From NCBI GenBank assembly GCA_023375675.1, contig JALQBC010000023.1, positions 186,001 through 250,000 of the forward strand: DNA of 64,000 nucleotides, read 5' to 3'. The translations under genes and the position numbers were made by a program. Below the pieces are notes generated by a model. The model made no database searches. It worked only from the letters and a program-made list of their open reading frames with translations, and was not told the origin of the DNA. The first letter of the stretch is position 1. Each line of letters begins with the position of its first letter. Source of the DNA: Cytospora piceicola. Lineage: Eukaryota > Ascomycota > Sordariomycetes > Diaporthales > Cytosporaceae. Of this stretch, positions 12,108-22,823 are shown one piece after another.

Positions 12108-12116
12108 TTTTATATA
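12108..12116 (-). promoter_or_regulatory. TATA box upstream of the sedolisin gene
   Basis: Reading the reverse strand, TATATAAAA lies about 90 bases upstream of the ATG at 12019. A long C/T-rich tract between it and the start codon (12055-12100) is typical of strongly expressed filamentous-fungal promoters. Motif seen directly; function inferred from position. Confidence 0.55.
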
Positions 12117-12678
12117 CATGACATCCGGAGTGAGGTGCTAACCTAGGTAAGGTGGCACGGGCAAAGACACAGGCACAGGACACGGGCACGATCGCGACAT
12201 CAGCGGCTACGGCCAAACCCATTTCGTGACGATGTGAATGACGGGGGGCGTTATCAAGACACGGCCCAGGGGGCCTGACGACACTGCCTGGGGTGGCCGG
12301 GCAGAACGGCACGCAATCCACTTAAAGAGGGGGGGTCCGACCAGGGCCTGACAATCCCCGACGTGGCATCGCGCAGGCTGCGGACCACATCCAGTTGCCC
12401 GATCAGGAAGCTGGACCATGCGATATCTCTATGCACTGGTGCAGATCCCGCCATGTCCAACTGGGCAGGGAAGGTCGCATTTATACGCAAGGGGGACTCT
12501 GGTTTGGAATGCATGTGGTGTGTGTCCTTGGTGCCCTGAAGGCTTGGGGAGTTGCCCCGTTGTGTTAATAACCTAGGTAATTAGTTAGTTAGTCTATGAC
12601 GGAAGGCGGAAGGGTGCAGTGCCTTGATACGGACGGAGCCGCACTTTAATCCGGAGCTTGCTGTTCGGGGAAGGCTGT

Positions 12679-12738
12679 TGTGCGTGTGCGTGTGCTTGTG
12701 CGTGTGCTTGTGCTTGTGCTTGTGCATTATGCGTGTGG
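12679..12738. repeat. GT-rich microsatellite
   Basis: Imperfect alternation of TGTGCG and TGTGCT units over about 60 bases. It is a simple-sequence repeat in non-coding DNA, likely length-variable between isolates. Confidence 0.8.
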
Positions 12739-13575
12739 TGCGGGATCGATCACGTCCTCGTATTGAGTGGGCAGAAGCAGAGGGTGGATGGATGGGTGGA
12801 TGGACGGGATAATGTGACGCTGTGAGAGGAGCACATTCCTGTCTGTTCTTCTGAGCTGCCCTGCCGGGGCGGGCTGAGTGAGAGTGAGAGAGCAAAATGT
12901 GTCAAGGATTTCTTTATCTCTTGTTCCTGGGCTAAAGTGCGTGTGCCAAGAGTGTTTGAATTATTAATTATTGCACCAGTCCACGAGCTAAAGATTCTTG
13001 CAACTGGTTTCCCTAGCACGCAGTAGTGCTGTACTATCGTAGTAGCACCAACGTAGTGTGTGTGTGTAGTTCGAAACGGACGGCTGCCATGGCACTCGGC
13101 AGGGTGATTGAAGCAAATATATTCCTCGTATTATGCAGTATCACCATGTGACCAGCGGTAAAATTGGATCAAATACGACTTCAAGGTGAAAGGACTCACC
13201 TGTCCCAAAGGAGATAGATTATGAAATCATCCCCAGGGTATGATACCATCTCAGGAAATATTATCCTTGGGGCGTTCCACGCAGAGAAGACTCGCCCACA
13301 GGAGAGTTATTTTGCGCAAGAGTGACTTGAATTTGCTACGACTGCAGCTATGAAGTATCGTGACGGTGAAGACTCAAACGCATTGGTGTGATGAGATGAC
13401 TCTTGGTGTAATGACTACCGTATTGGTGTGCCAGTGCCATTTTCCGAGAATGGTGCAATCCGTATCAAAATCCCACCCATCTTCCCTTTCTCAATCGGAA
13501 TCGACCAGATCAATCACCAACCGGGAAAACAAAGACACCTTAGATGGTCCTGACGCTGCAACCATCACCATCATC

Positions 13576-15324
13576 CTACTCGTCGTCGCCAAACTCAGAA
13601 TTGTCCTCGCCAAAGAGAAAGGCACGGTGGTCGCCCTCACTATCCTGAGCGTCAGGCTGATAGGGGGGCACGACGACACTCTGGACACACAGCAGACGCT
13701 GACCGTCCTGGGCAGGGACAAGCAGGCGAGGGGACCGTCCCAGGGGAGGGCCCCGGTTCCAGTCGGTCCAAGACCAGCCAGGGCTCTTGACACACAGGGC
13801 CTCATCCAGCAGGACCCACATGTCGTCGACAGACAGGGCGTCCTGGAGACCGGCGTTGTTGGCGATCATGCTGGCGGAGTCGTACGCGGGCGCGTTGGCG
13901 TCGATGGTCATGCCGATGGGCAGGCCGTCCTCGTCGTACTGGACGGGGCCGAAGTTGGCCACGAACAGGCGGAGGTTGGGCTGAACCGAGGCGGGGTGTC
14001 CGTAGAGGATGTTGCCGATGGCGTCGTAGAGCTCCCAAACCATGCCCTTGCGGAGAATGTGGAGGGAGACCTGGTGGTCGGTGATGTCGATGGCGATGTT
14101 CTCGAAGTCGAACCTGTTTTTGTTTTCACCAATCTGTTAGTTCGCCGTCGACTCATTCAATGTTCATTCGGGATTGGAGGTATTCGTCTCTTACCAGACG
14201 GGCCAGTTGGTCTCAAGGTTGTCCATGCTGTAAACCCGCATCTGGCCAAGAACCGAGCCCGGGGTAGCCAGGTGGACGCGGCGAACATGATCGGCGGGCA
14301 GGCAGATGATGTCGACATCGGCATTGAAGTACAGAGGGAACTGAATACGCGGATCGGAATAGTTGACCACCTCGTTGGCCCGAGGAGCCCGAGTGAAGTT
14401 GATTCGGTTAGGGTTGAACTGCAGGAAAGCCAAGCGGGAATCACGACAGGTCATGAGGAGGGCGCGCTGGTCCTTGGTGCTGATGATTTGCAACGTTGTC
14501 AGTATCGATGAGTTCTCTGTTTCCCCCGTCCTTCTGAACTGAGAGCTGATGGTCTTGTGTGCAGTTCGGAGGGTGGTAGGTCGCCCTGGTCATATCCACC
14601 AGGCGTATTGTCTCTCACTCGAGCGACATGTTGTTTCTGACAACCACGGCCATATTGATCAGATGAATGAAGGGGTAAGGAGGAGGTTAAGCTGTGCCCG
14701 AAGTCTCGGACATCGACCACTTGTGTCTCTCACGAGGAGTGGCACTGTGGCGAATCACTCGACGTAGAAAGGTCTACTCCAGGGAGATGCATCCACGAGA
14801 CTAATTTGACAGGATAAAGGGAAAGGGGAAAAGGAGTTCTCGTGTGTCGATGACTTGGACTCCCCAAGGAAGCGCGTATTGCAAGATCGTCTGATGCGAC
14901 CAACGAGAGCGCAACAATTAGGGTTCGAGGAAGATGGAGGATAGGAGTTGTTGGACGTCAATCAATGGGGCTTCTCAAGATAACCAGCGACTATCGAGAG
15001 ATGTCTTGCTGCGCGAAGGGTTGACTGAATGTGGGAAAGGGGGAGGGGAAAACATGGCGTCTGCATAGAAAACAAACCAGATGCGACTGGGGGATGAACT
15101 TACTCGTCACGGAGCTCAGGACGGGCAGCGAGGATAGGGCCACGAACCTCGGTGTGGACCACGGCACCACGAGACGCATGCGGGATGTACTGGTAGCTCT
15201 GGGCGATCAGGTCGAAGGAGTAGACACGCGCTCCGTCGCGAGTCTGGAGAGCGGCCTCCTCCCAGACCATACGCTGGATCTCGACAACGAGGTCTGTAAA
15301 ACGGGGGAATGCAGTGGCAGCCAT
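13576..15324 (-). CDS. 2EXR-domain protein
   Basis: Three exons on the reverse strand, 15104-15324, 14195-14479 and 13576-14113, giving 347 residues with matching phases. The N-terminal FPRFTDLVVEIQRMVWEEA matches the 2EXR signature, an F-box-like helix common in expanded fungal families. LLMTCRDSRLAFLQFNP and the phrase FNADVDIICLPADHVRRV follow, also recurrent in this family. The C-terminal half reads on from IAIDITDHQVSLHILRKG and ends in an acidic GEDNSEFGDDE tail. The domain's biochemical role is unknown; an adaptor in ubiquitin ligation is sometimes assumed from its F-box resemblance. Intron 1 is 624 nt, far longer than others here, so an extra small exon or a different 5' structure cannot be excluded. 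The ATG at 15324 was chosen because it directly precedes the domain; an earlier in-frame start is possible. Confidence 0.78.
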
Positions 15325-15500
15325 GATGGGCAATACGGATTGCTCAAGAGAGAGAGGGTATGATGTGTGGTGTTGTGAGATACTCAATGATGTGGCACAC
15401 AATGCCTTGGTTCCTCGAGAGAGGAAGATGGAGGAAGAAAGGTGCCGGATGAAAGAGGGTTTTGAAGTCCAGAAGGGTTAAGTACACCTTGGGGAAGTGA

Positions 15501-15830
15501 GCAGTTTGGAAAGCCCCGGATGAAATAAATGCGGAGCCTTGTGGAAGCTATCGAGGGGTCAGGTCAGTGAGTGAATTGACCAGCTTGCAAGGCTTCCGGA
15601 AGAAACAATTGCGGAGCCTTGTGGAAGCTATCGAGGGGTCAGGCCAGTGAGTGAATTGACCAGCTTGCAAGGCTTCCGGAAGAAATAATTGCGGAGCCTT
15701 GTGGAAGCTATCGAGGGGTCAGGCCAGTGAGTGAACTGACCAGCTTTGAAGGCTTCCGGAACAATTGAATTCAGAGCCTTTCCATAGAGAATGGAAGCTA
15801 TCTTGGGGCAGGCCAGTCAAGGACAGGAGC
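15501..15830. repeat. 80-bp tandem repeat array
   Basis: The segment beginning GCGGAGCCTTGTGGAAGCTA recurs at 15531, 15611 and 15691, exactly 80 bases apart and nearly identical. A diverged fourth copy starts at about 15771 and has a short insertion. A partial copy precedes 15531. The array begins about 180 bases upstream of the 2EXR-gene start codon, within its probable promoter. Confidence 0.9.
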
Positions 15831-15841
15831 AAAGGGGCACT

Positions 15842-15938
15842 TTCGCGTCCAGGAAAGGCGAGAGTAAAGGGGCTAAGTTCTCGATCTAAATGAAAAGAGT
15901 AGAATGTCAAAAAGGGCGAGTGTGCGTCCAGAAAGGAC
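15842..15938 (-). repeat. Inverted partner of the block at 17370-17463
   Basis: On the reverse strand this segment contains GTCCTTTCTGGACG followed by ACTCGCCCTTTTTG (15901-15938), and ACTCTCGCCTTTCCTGGACG (within 15842-15883). The same two sequences, slightly altered, occur on the forward strand at 17427-17463 and 17370-17409. The two blocks face opposite ways about 1.5 kb apart. Confidence 0.65.
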
Positions 15939-17066
15939 CTGATCTGTACTCTCCATGCAGCACACTCTTTTAATGGTATCAACCACATGTGAAAGGCGGA
16001 GCTAGCGAGGATCATGGTCCTGACGTTTTTGAGAGCATACCCTGGCGTCAACATCATGGTCAACATCATGGTTGATAACTTAGACACTATCATCAACACA
16101 CTGTAAACAATGACTTGAAAGGCATTGTGAAAAACATATTAGATATCACAGTGCAGGACTCACTATATACCTAGGTAGTCTGTAGGGGTCTAATGTAGCA
16201 CCGCTATCAACTGGGTCACTCTGGACTAACGAAGGCATTGTAGACACAAGAACCATATTCAGATCAATCAGTTAACTCGATATCATGTCTAGGATGGTCC
16301 TTCTCTCAATGTGGCAACAGCTACTTTATTGACATGTATGTGACTTCGGCGTCAATTGATACGAAAGAGGCTGTGTTTCTTGAAGGCATGGTAATGTTGG
16401 AGTGCTGTGCATTCAAGTTGTTGTAGAGACATCAGAGCAACTGCCTGCTCATTTTTAAAACTTTGTGCAGAATGGAAACATGCATTCTCCTGGGAAGGTA
16501 ATAGTAAACTTTTGACTATGTCCTCGAACCGAGGCATACTTTGATAGTGACTGTCCTGGAATCATACATGTAATGGTGTTCAGTGGTTTCATGGAATCTA
16601 TTGTGGCATTCCAGAAGTGCTCTGCGAATGATCTACTAAGAACGTTGACAGCCTGGATTTTCTAGAAAAAGAAACAGGGTGTCCATCATGTTGAAGCCAC
16701 CCGATGAATTGGAAAGGAACTGTTGAGGACTTGACACTTCCAAGCTGGTTATTATTTTCGGTAGTCTATTGTCAAATGTCATGCCACATGGTGGGAAGGC
16801 CAGGACAATCACATGGTTGGTAATATCAAGATGCTAACAAGCAGTTCATGATACAAACTTCTGTATTGCAGCATATCCACTAGTCTTTTGAAGTACTGGA
16901 GTACATCTGGACATCATAGACACACTGTCACCCGAGCACTTCTCGATGACACAAGGCTCCGCCGCCTCTTCCCCAGCCTTATACCACTAATGCAAAGATT
17001 GGTCGGGCTCAATACGTGCCTTGATAAGCTTTCATCCCGACCCGCCTCTAGTTGAGATTTCTCTTA

Positions 17067-17245
17067 CAGTAGTGGCACCCCATATAACATATCCCTATAT
17101 AGCATAAACCCTTGATATAACATATTTATCTAGTGGATGGATTGATAGATAATATAATTAGCCCCTTACCCTATACAGCATATGACCTATCTATAGCATA
17201 CATTTCTCTTGGACGGGCTGTATGTTATGTAGGGGGTCACCATTG
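17067..17245. mobile_element. MITE-like element with TA target duplication
   Basis: The left end starts CAGTAGTGGCACCCC and the right end, reverse-complemented, starts CAATGGTGACCCCC. Aligned with their flanking TA, the outer 27 bases agree at about 21 positions. TA dinucleotides border both ends (17065-17066 and 17246-17247). The 179-bp interior is AT-rich and non-coding. TA duplication and CAGT-like ends point to the Tc1/mariner-pogo (Fot-type) superfamily. It has no transposase and would depend on an autonomous partner. Confidence 0.6.
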
Positions 17246-17369
17246 TATATGCTCTTGCTCCTCCGAAATATTGCAGCTTTATGTACTGTAGTTGCTTCAT
17301 GTGATTAATTGACCGAATTGGCGGGAAGAGTCACATGTGCACTTGACTTGCTCCCGCCACATTTGGACA

Positions 17370-17463
17370 CGAATTTAGTTCCTGTACTCTCGCCTTGCCT
17401 GGACGCGAACGAATCCCTTTTCTCTCGTCCTTTCTGGACGAGCACTCGCCCTTTTTGCAATCT
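17370..17463 (+). repeat. Short degenerate repeats, partner of 15842-15938
   Basis: Contains two or three degenerate units of about 36-40 bases around the core TCGCCTT-x-CCTGGACG (17370-17409 and 17427-17463). They match the reverse complement of the block near 15.9 kb. Confidence 0.6.
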
Positions 17464-19652
17464 CACTTCTTTCATACCTGGGCCTCGACCACCAACATCA
17501 TTCTATCCATCTTTTTAGGTCTCTAGTCTACAAGAAAGAAGGCGAAGGGCATGAAATCGCTGACATACAGAATGCATCATATGAAAAGGTATTGGAACAA
17601 AAGGATTTGGGATTACAATAGTGGCAATATAATATGAGCATCCAGAGTATGACATAAAGAATGGAACGACTTCCTACTTGATTTCAACATATGTAATGAG
17701 TCCATGTGGGGGCAAAAACAGCGACCGCATAAAGTCGTCTTGAGGTTTATAAGGACGGAGCGACGGCTTATCCTGCAACAGACGAGATACAGAGATGTAA
17801 CACAGCACTTGAGCTCCTCGTTAAATCTGACAGAGCTTGTCAGACTGCGTAGAATCACGTGGGAGCGTCCTCGTCATCCGTCCGTTTCCACCAAAGCCCT
17901 TAAGCTGAGGAACGTTACATACATGGGCCGACGAGCTGCCGAGGGAGGGTTGGGACCGTCGCAGCAGTAACGAGGTTGCCGCCACGCGAAACAGCCGACC
18001 TGACATCGCTGTGATGGCCAGCAGTATCCAATGAATTCGACGAAGGATCAGCCCGGCCGCCACACACCCGAGAGCCTGCGGGTTACCTGGTCCAATGGCG
18101 TCCCCGTCGCAGTCGGACCGCGTCTTATCAGAATGATGCAGCATGCAGCATACATGCATGCTACGGTGCTGGCGTGCCGGGGTGGGGAGCAAGGGGGTTG
18201 GTTGATCTAGTCTGAATTGGAATAGGCAGGATCTCGATACTCCAGTCATGACTGCAAGTAGTATCGTGATTTTTTAGGCACTCGAGTAAAATACCTGTTG
18301 GCTTTCCTAAGTCAAGGGAGAATGCTGAAGTAACGTGCCTAAGAAGTAAGCTTTCTCTTTCGGTGGTCATTGGATTAAATTGACCCCGGATTCTACGGAC
18401 GTGGGATAATGTGCCCAGGTGGGGTTTGGGAAATCTACCTTGTAAATACTTAGATTAAGTACATAAGTACTGACATACCTAGGTACCTCCTAAGTCAGTA
18501 GGAATATACTTGAGACGGCGGGGGAACAGCGGTGCTTCAGGGTTCGCACGCGGGGTGGGTATTCTATTAGACGGGGACCGTTACCGTCTTCCAAGAAATC
18601 CAACTACAGTAGACATGTTAAGGTGTGTGGCCTGACCGTCGATTCCAACACGAGGTACGAGGTACGGATGAAGGTGCAATATACACATGGTATAGGTTAC
18701 ACAGTAGGATCCTTCGCAACGAAGCCCTTTTTCTCTCTTCATTCTTTTCTTTTCTCCCTTTTCCTCTTCCTTCTCCTTTTCCTTTTCTTCAATTCTCGTG
18801 TGATCAGTGTGCTGCAAATACGAACCCGTATTGTACGAATATCAGTAGTACAGCCGTCAGCGAGATTATCCTTGTCCCGCGTTATCACATTGTGTTGTCA
18901 CCTCATAAGCTGACAAGTAACCTTAGCAATCGAGTGCGCAGACCGAGGGCTTATGCAGTCTTGAGACACACACACTCGTAAATTATCGCAAATGAAACGA
19001 GCAGACATGATCCCGAGTCCTCGGCCTGGTGTGGTTGTCTGGTTGCTACGTACCAATTGCCCAGACTGTGGCTTGCAGCTTGCTACCCACCACCACAGAG
19101 ATCGCCAACTCCTCCTGCCGGACCAGTCTATACAGAGACATATTTCGTGTTGTTCCACTGTACTCTTGGGCCTGTCTAGAACGCTACCTGCCAGCCAACA
19201 GCCACTACATTGGTGCTACATGATAAGTGCCACCAATGAGTGGCAGATCGACTTCTCTGAGGACCCTTGGTTGTTATCTTGCATGCAGGGCAAAACCAGC
19301 CCACGCCTGATCCTTCCATGATACCAAGCACCGAGTTTCATTTACTTCAATCTCACCTTTGCCATCTTAACGGGATCCTGTCTTTTTTTCTCTCGTCTCT
19401 TCCCATCCCCTCGATCACCGTGGCATAGGCGGGCATCAACATAGATTATCTTGCTGAACGTCTGACGTCCCGGAAGATCACCACCGGCTAACAGTACCCC
19501 GCCTTCACTCACCATTCCAAGCCAATTGGCGCTGAGGACTTTCTGGAACCGCGCTGACGGGCCACAAGCACGGTGGACATCCAACACAAACAACAACAAA
19601 TCTGGGAATACTCGATCGTCGTCGCAGTAATATCTGCCTGACGACAGTCAAT

Positions 19653-21276
19653 ATGGCAGACAATAAGGAGACAGCGGCTGAGTCAGCCCCAGAGATCCAG
19701 TCTCCTACTGCCAATGAGCCCATCCATCGGCCTGCCGGCAGGATGTACAAAGGCTTCAGGATCGGCAAGACGGAGTTATGGTACGCCTCTCCCAAGATGC
19801 AACTCTTCATGGTGGCCATGGTGTGTTTCCTCTGCCCGGGCATGTACAACGCTCTCACCGGCATGGGTGGAGGAGGCCAAGTCGACGCCCAAGTCCAGGA
19901 CGATGCGAACACGGCCCTGAACTCGACCTTCGCCGTCGTCGGCTTCTTCTCGGGCACCTTTGCCAACCGGCTCGGCATCAAGCTGACGCTGTCCCTCGGC
20001 GGCCTGGGGTACTGCATCTACGCAGCTTCCTACCTCTGCTACTCCCACACCGCGAACCGCGGCTTCGTCATCTTCTCCGGCGCGCTGCTCGGCGTCTGCG
20101 CCGGCCTGCTCTGGACCGGCCAGGGCGCCATCATGATGTCGTACCCGCCCGAGCGGTCCAAGGGCCGCTACATCTCGTGGTTCTGGATCATCTTCAACCT
20201 CGGCGCCGTCATCGGCTCGCTGATCCCCCTCGGCCAGAACATCCACAAGATCGCCGGGCCCGTCACGGACGGAACGTACGCCGCCTTCATCGTGCTCATG
20301 TTCGTGGGGGCCATCCTGGCCCTCTTCCTGTGCAACGCCGACAAGGTCGAGCGGGAGGACGGCTCGCACGTCATCCTCATGAAGAACCCCAGCTGGTCCT
20401 CGGAGATCAGGGGCCTGTGGGAGACGCTGTACTTCGACCCGTGGATCGTCCTGCTCTTCCCCATGTTCCTGGCGAGCAACTCCTTCTACACGTACCAGAC
20501 CAACGACATGAACGGCGCCCACTTCGACACGCGCACCCGCGCCCTCAACAACCTGCTCTACTGGCTGTCGCAGATCTTCGGCGCCATCATCTTCGGCTAC
20601 GCCCTCGACTACCCCGGCGTCAGGCGGAGCGTCCGCGCCAGGGCCAACTTCGTGGGCCTGACGGTGCTCTGCTTCGCCATCTGGGGCGGCGGCTACGCGT
20701 GGCAGAAGAAGCAGGCGACCCGCGGCGTGGTCGAGGCGGTCGACGAGAACGGGGACCCGACGTACACCGGCCTCGTCGACTGGACGGACGGCGGGCAGCG
20801 GTACATCGGCCCCATGTTCCTGTACATGTTCTACGGCTTCTTCGATGCCGCGTGGCAGACGAGCATCTACTGGTAAGCAGTTCAACACCCACCGTGCACG
20901 CCTCCCTCTTTCAGAGCGCAGGACAGACGTGGACACAACAGCTACTGACGCGAGCCCGCCCGGGACTAGGTACATGGGCGCGCTTTCCAACTCGTCCCGC
21001 AAGGCCGCCAACATGGCCGGCTTTTACAAGGGGATCCAGTCCGCCGGGGCGGCCATCTTCTGGCGGCTCGACGGCCTCAAGAAGCCGTACAACACCATGT
21101 TTGGTGCCACGTGGGGGCTCCTCGCGGGGGCGCTCGTCTTCGCGGCGCCCATTATCTGGACGAGGATCAAGGACACGGTGCCCCTCGAGGAGGACCTGAA
21201 GTTCTCCGACGAGACGGCGGCGGACGTTGTTGCGACCGACGCTGTTGCCAAGGGCGAGAAGACTGCCGAGGTGTAG
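19653..21276 (+). CDS. UNC-93-like (DUF895) membrane protein
   Basis: Two exons, 19653-20872 and 20970-21276, giving 508 residues. The GTAAGC...CTAG intron restores QTSIYWYMGALSNS. A cytosolic N-terminus of about 45 residues leads to a 12-TM MFS-like fold. Hydrophobic spans run through MQLFMVAMVCFLCPGMYNAL, a Gly-rich loop GGGGQVDA, and GVCAGLLWTGQGAIMMSYP, which is a family hallmark. A central loop carries KNPSWSSEIRGLWETL before the second half. The Unc-93 group is widespread in fungi as poorly characterised major-facilitator relatives, with proposed ion-channel regulatory or transport roles. It lacks canonical sugar or drug transporter motifs. The C-terminal tail is short and charged. Coding GC is high, as in neighbouring core genes. 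Confidence 0.9.
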
Positions 21277-22823
21277 ATGTGGCAAGGGGAAATGAAACTG
21301 TCCTCTGGGCAGCGGCATCGGAGTATCGGAGGGCACGCATTTGCGACTGGCTTGTGGGAAAATTATTGGATTGGATTTCAGTATCTGGGTATTGCTGACA
21401 AGACGGGTCGACGAGGACGATGGAGACGAAGTTGAAGATTTATATGATACCACGCGCCGCGAAGTCTCATTGTATGTACTAAGTAGCGATAATACAGATC
21501 TTCATTACTTGGGTATATGTAGTTCCAATTTCCATTTGCAGTAATGACGTGGAACTTTCTTTAACCGTGTCGTGTCGTGTCGTGTATTGACAGCGTGACT
21601 CGGCTTCCGCGACGATCCACAAGGGGCGAGGCCGCGCAGAGTATAACAACGAACCGACCGACCGTCACACCGCAGATGGATGGAAGAAGCAACCGTGTAC
21701 TAAGTAATAATTCACATACAACAACACCCAGTGTACTGAGGTACGTAGCAGACCACTGGCGTGAGCCACAACCCCAGAGCTGCCCGATCTGGAAGAAAGT
21801 GCTACTGCAGCCGCACACCCACGGTTCTCATGCATGGATAGCCGAGGGCATCACGAAAAAGTCGGGCGGACGAACGGGAGCGCTTTGGGGCAGCGGCGCG
21901 CTCGGAAGAGAGCGAGCGAGCTTGTGCCGATTTGTGGGCCTGACTTCTCCGTGTTCTCTTCTCCACGAAAACACTTTGTCTCTCAGTCTCAGTCCCTCTC
22001 CCCCGTCTCCCCAGGGCTGAGGTGGCAATTTGCGTGTCCGTATTGACCGCTGCTCTCGAGATGGACGAATGATATTGTCCGTGTTTGTCAATCGTGAGGA
22101 GAGGGGGGAGAAGGGGGGTCAATCACTTCCCCACGATGTCCTGATTTCTTCATGATGAAATGTACCTGATGTTTTTTTATTATCTGGGGAGATGAGGCAC
22201 GGAGGGATCTGGGATCGGGAGGTTCGGTTGTATATCGGGGGGGCCTACGTCACTATCAGGGCCCTAACAGCTTAGGGGCCATCAGGGGCCACCATGGGCC
22301 ATCAGGGGCTTATTCCCGGTTTCCAAGCTGTTTACCACTGTTAGTGCCACTGAAACACCAGGGCTGCAGGCTAAACTTAGTGGGCAGGCCCCACCAACTA
22401 CCAGAGCTAACCCCGACTTCGCACAGCCTCGCAGGCCTTCAATTTTCTGGGGATGCGATGTCATCCTTGCTGCATACGTACATAGCGCGATGGTCCGAGA
22501 AATCCCCACAGTAACTCTACGCCGACAGACCCATTTATATATCTCGATTGGATGGCTCCATCCTCTCGTCCCCTTCGAGAGGGGACCCTCTCTCCCCTTC
22601 TGTCGTCCCCCCTTCTCCGAGTCGGTTATATTGTGGTGTACAGATAGACTTTATAATTTGCTTTCTTTGCTGCTAGACCAACTCTCCACTCCCTCCTTAC
22701 CTTACCGTTCATCCTCTCTTCTCCCTTCCTCGACCTCACCTCGATACGCAACGCCTGGGCGGCAATATACACACATACACACTATAGTATAGCCCGAGTT
22801 TGCAGCACGGTTTGGCGACGACC
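21277..22823. other. Intergenic region
   Basis: No supportable gene. A CGTGT pentanucleotide run lies at about 21566-21586. The phrase GGGGCCATCAGGGGCC and variants repeat near 22270-22310. The last 250 bases are C/T-rich and lead into the ACH1 start, consistent with its promoter and 5' untranslated region. Confidence 0.5.

Larger units (their letters stand above)
12020..13575. other. Intergenic with short repeats
   Basis: Upstream of the sedolisin gene and downstream of the 2EXR gene. It contains two ACCTAGGTAA motifs (12141-12150 and 12571-12580), a GT-rich microsatellite (12679-12738) and no supported gene. Confidence 0.5.
15831..19652. other. Gene-free interval with mobile-element traces
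   Basis: Nearly 4 kb without a supportable gene. It holds a MITE-like element (17067-17245) and related short repeat blocks in opposite orientations (15842-15938 and 17370-17463). ACCTAGGTA-type palindromes occur at 16169-16178 and 18476-18487. The stretch 16000-17000 is rich in stops in all frames. The last 300 bases are the probable upstream region of the UNC-93-like gene. Confidence 0.5.

Noticed and set aside
16352..16537. 61-codon reverse frame in the gene-free interval, possible transposon fragment
   Set aside because: Too short, with stops around it and no recognisable polymerase, integrase or transposase motif.
19776..21014. Reverse-strand open frame of over 400 codons over the UNC-93-like gene
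   Set aside because: Same effect: antisense of a GC3-rich membrane-protein gene, with unnatural composition.
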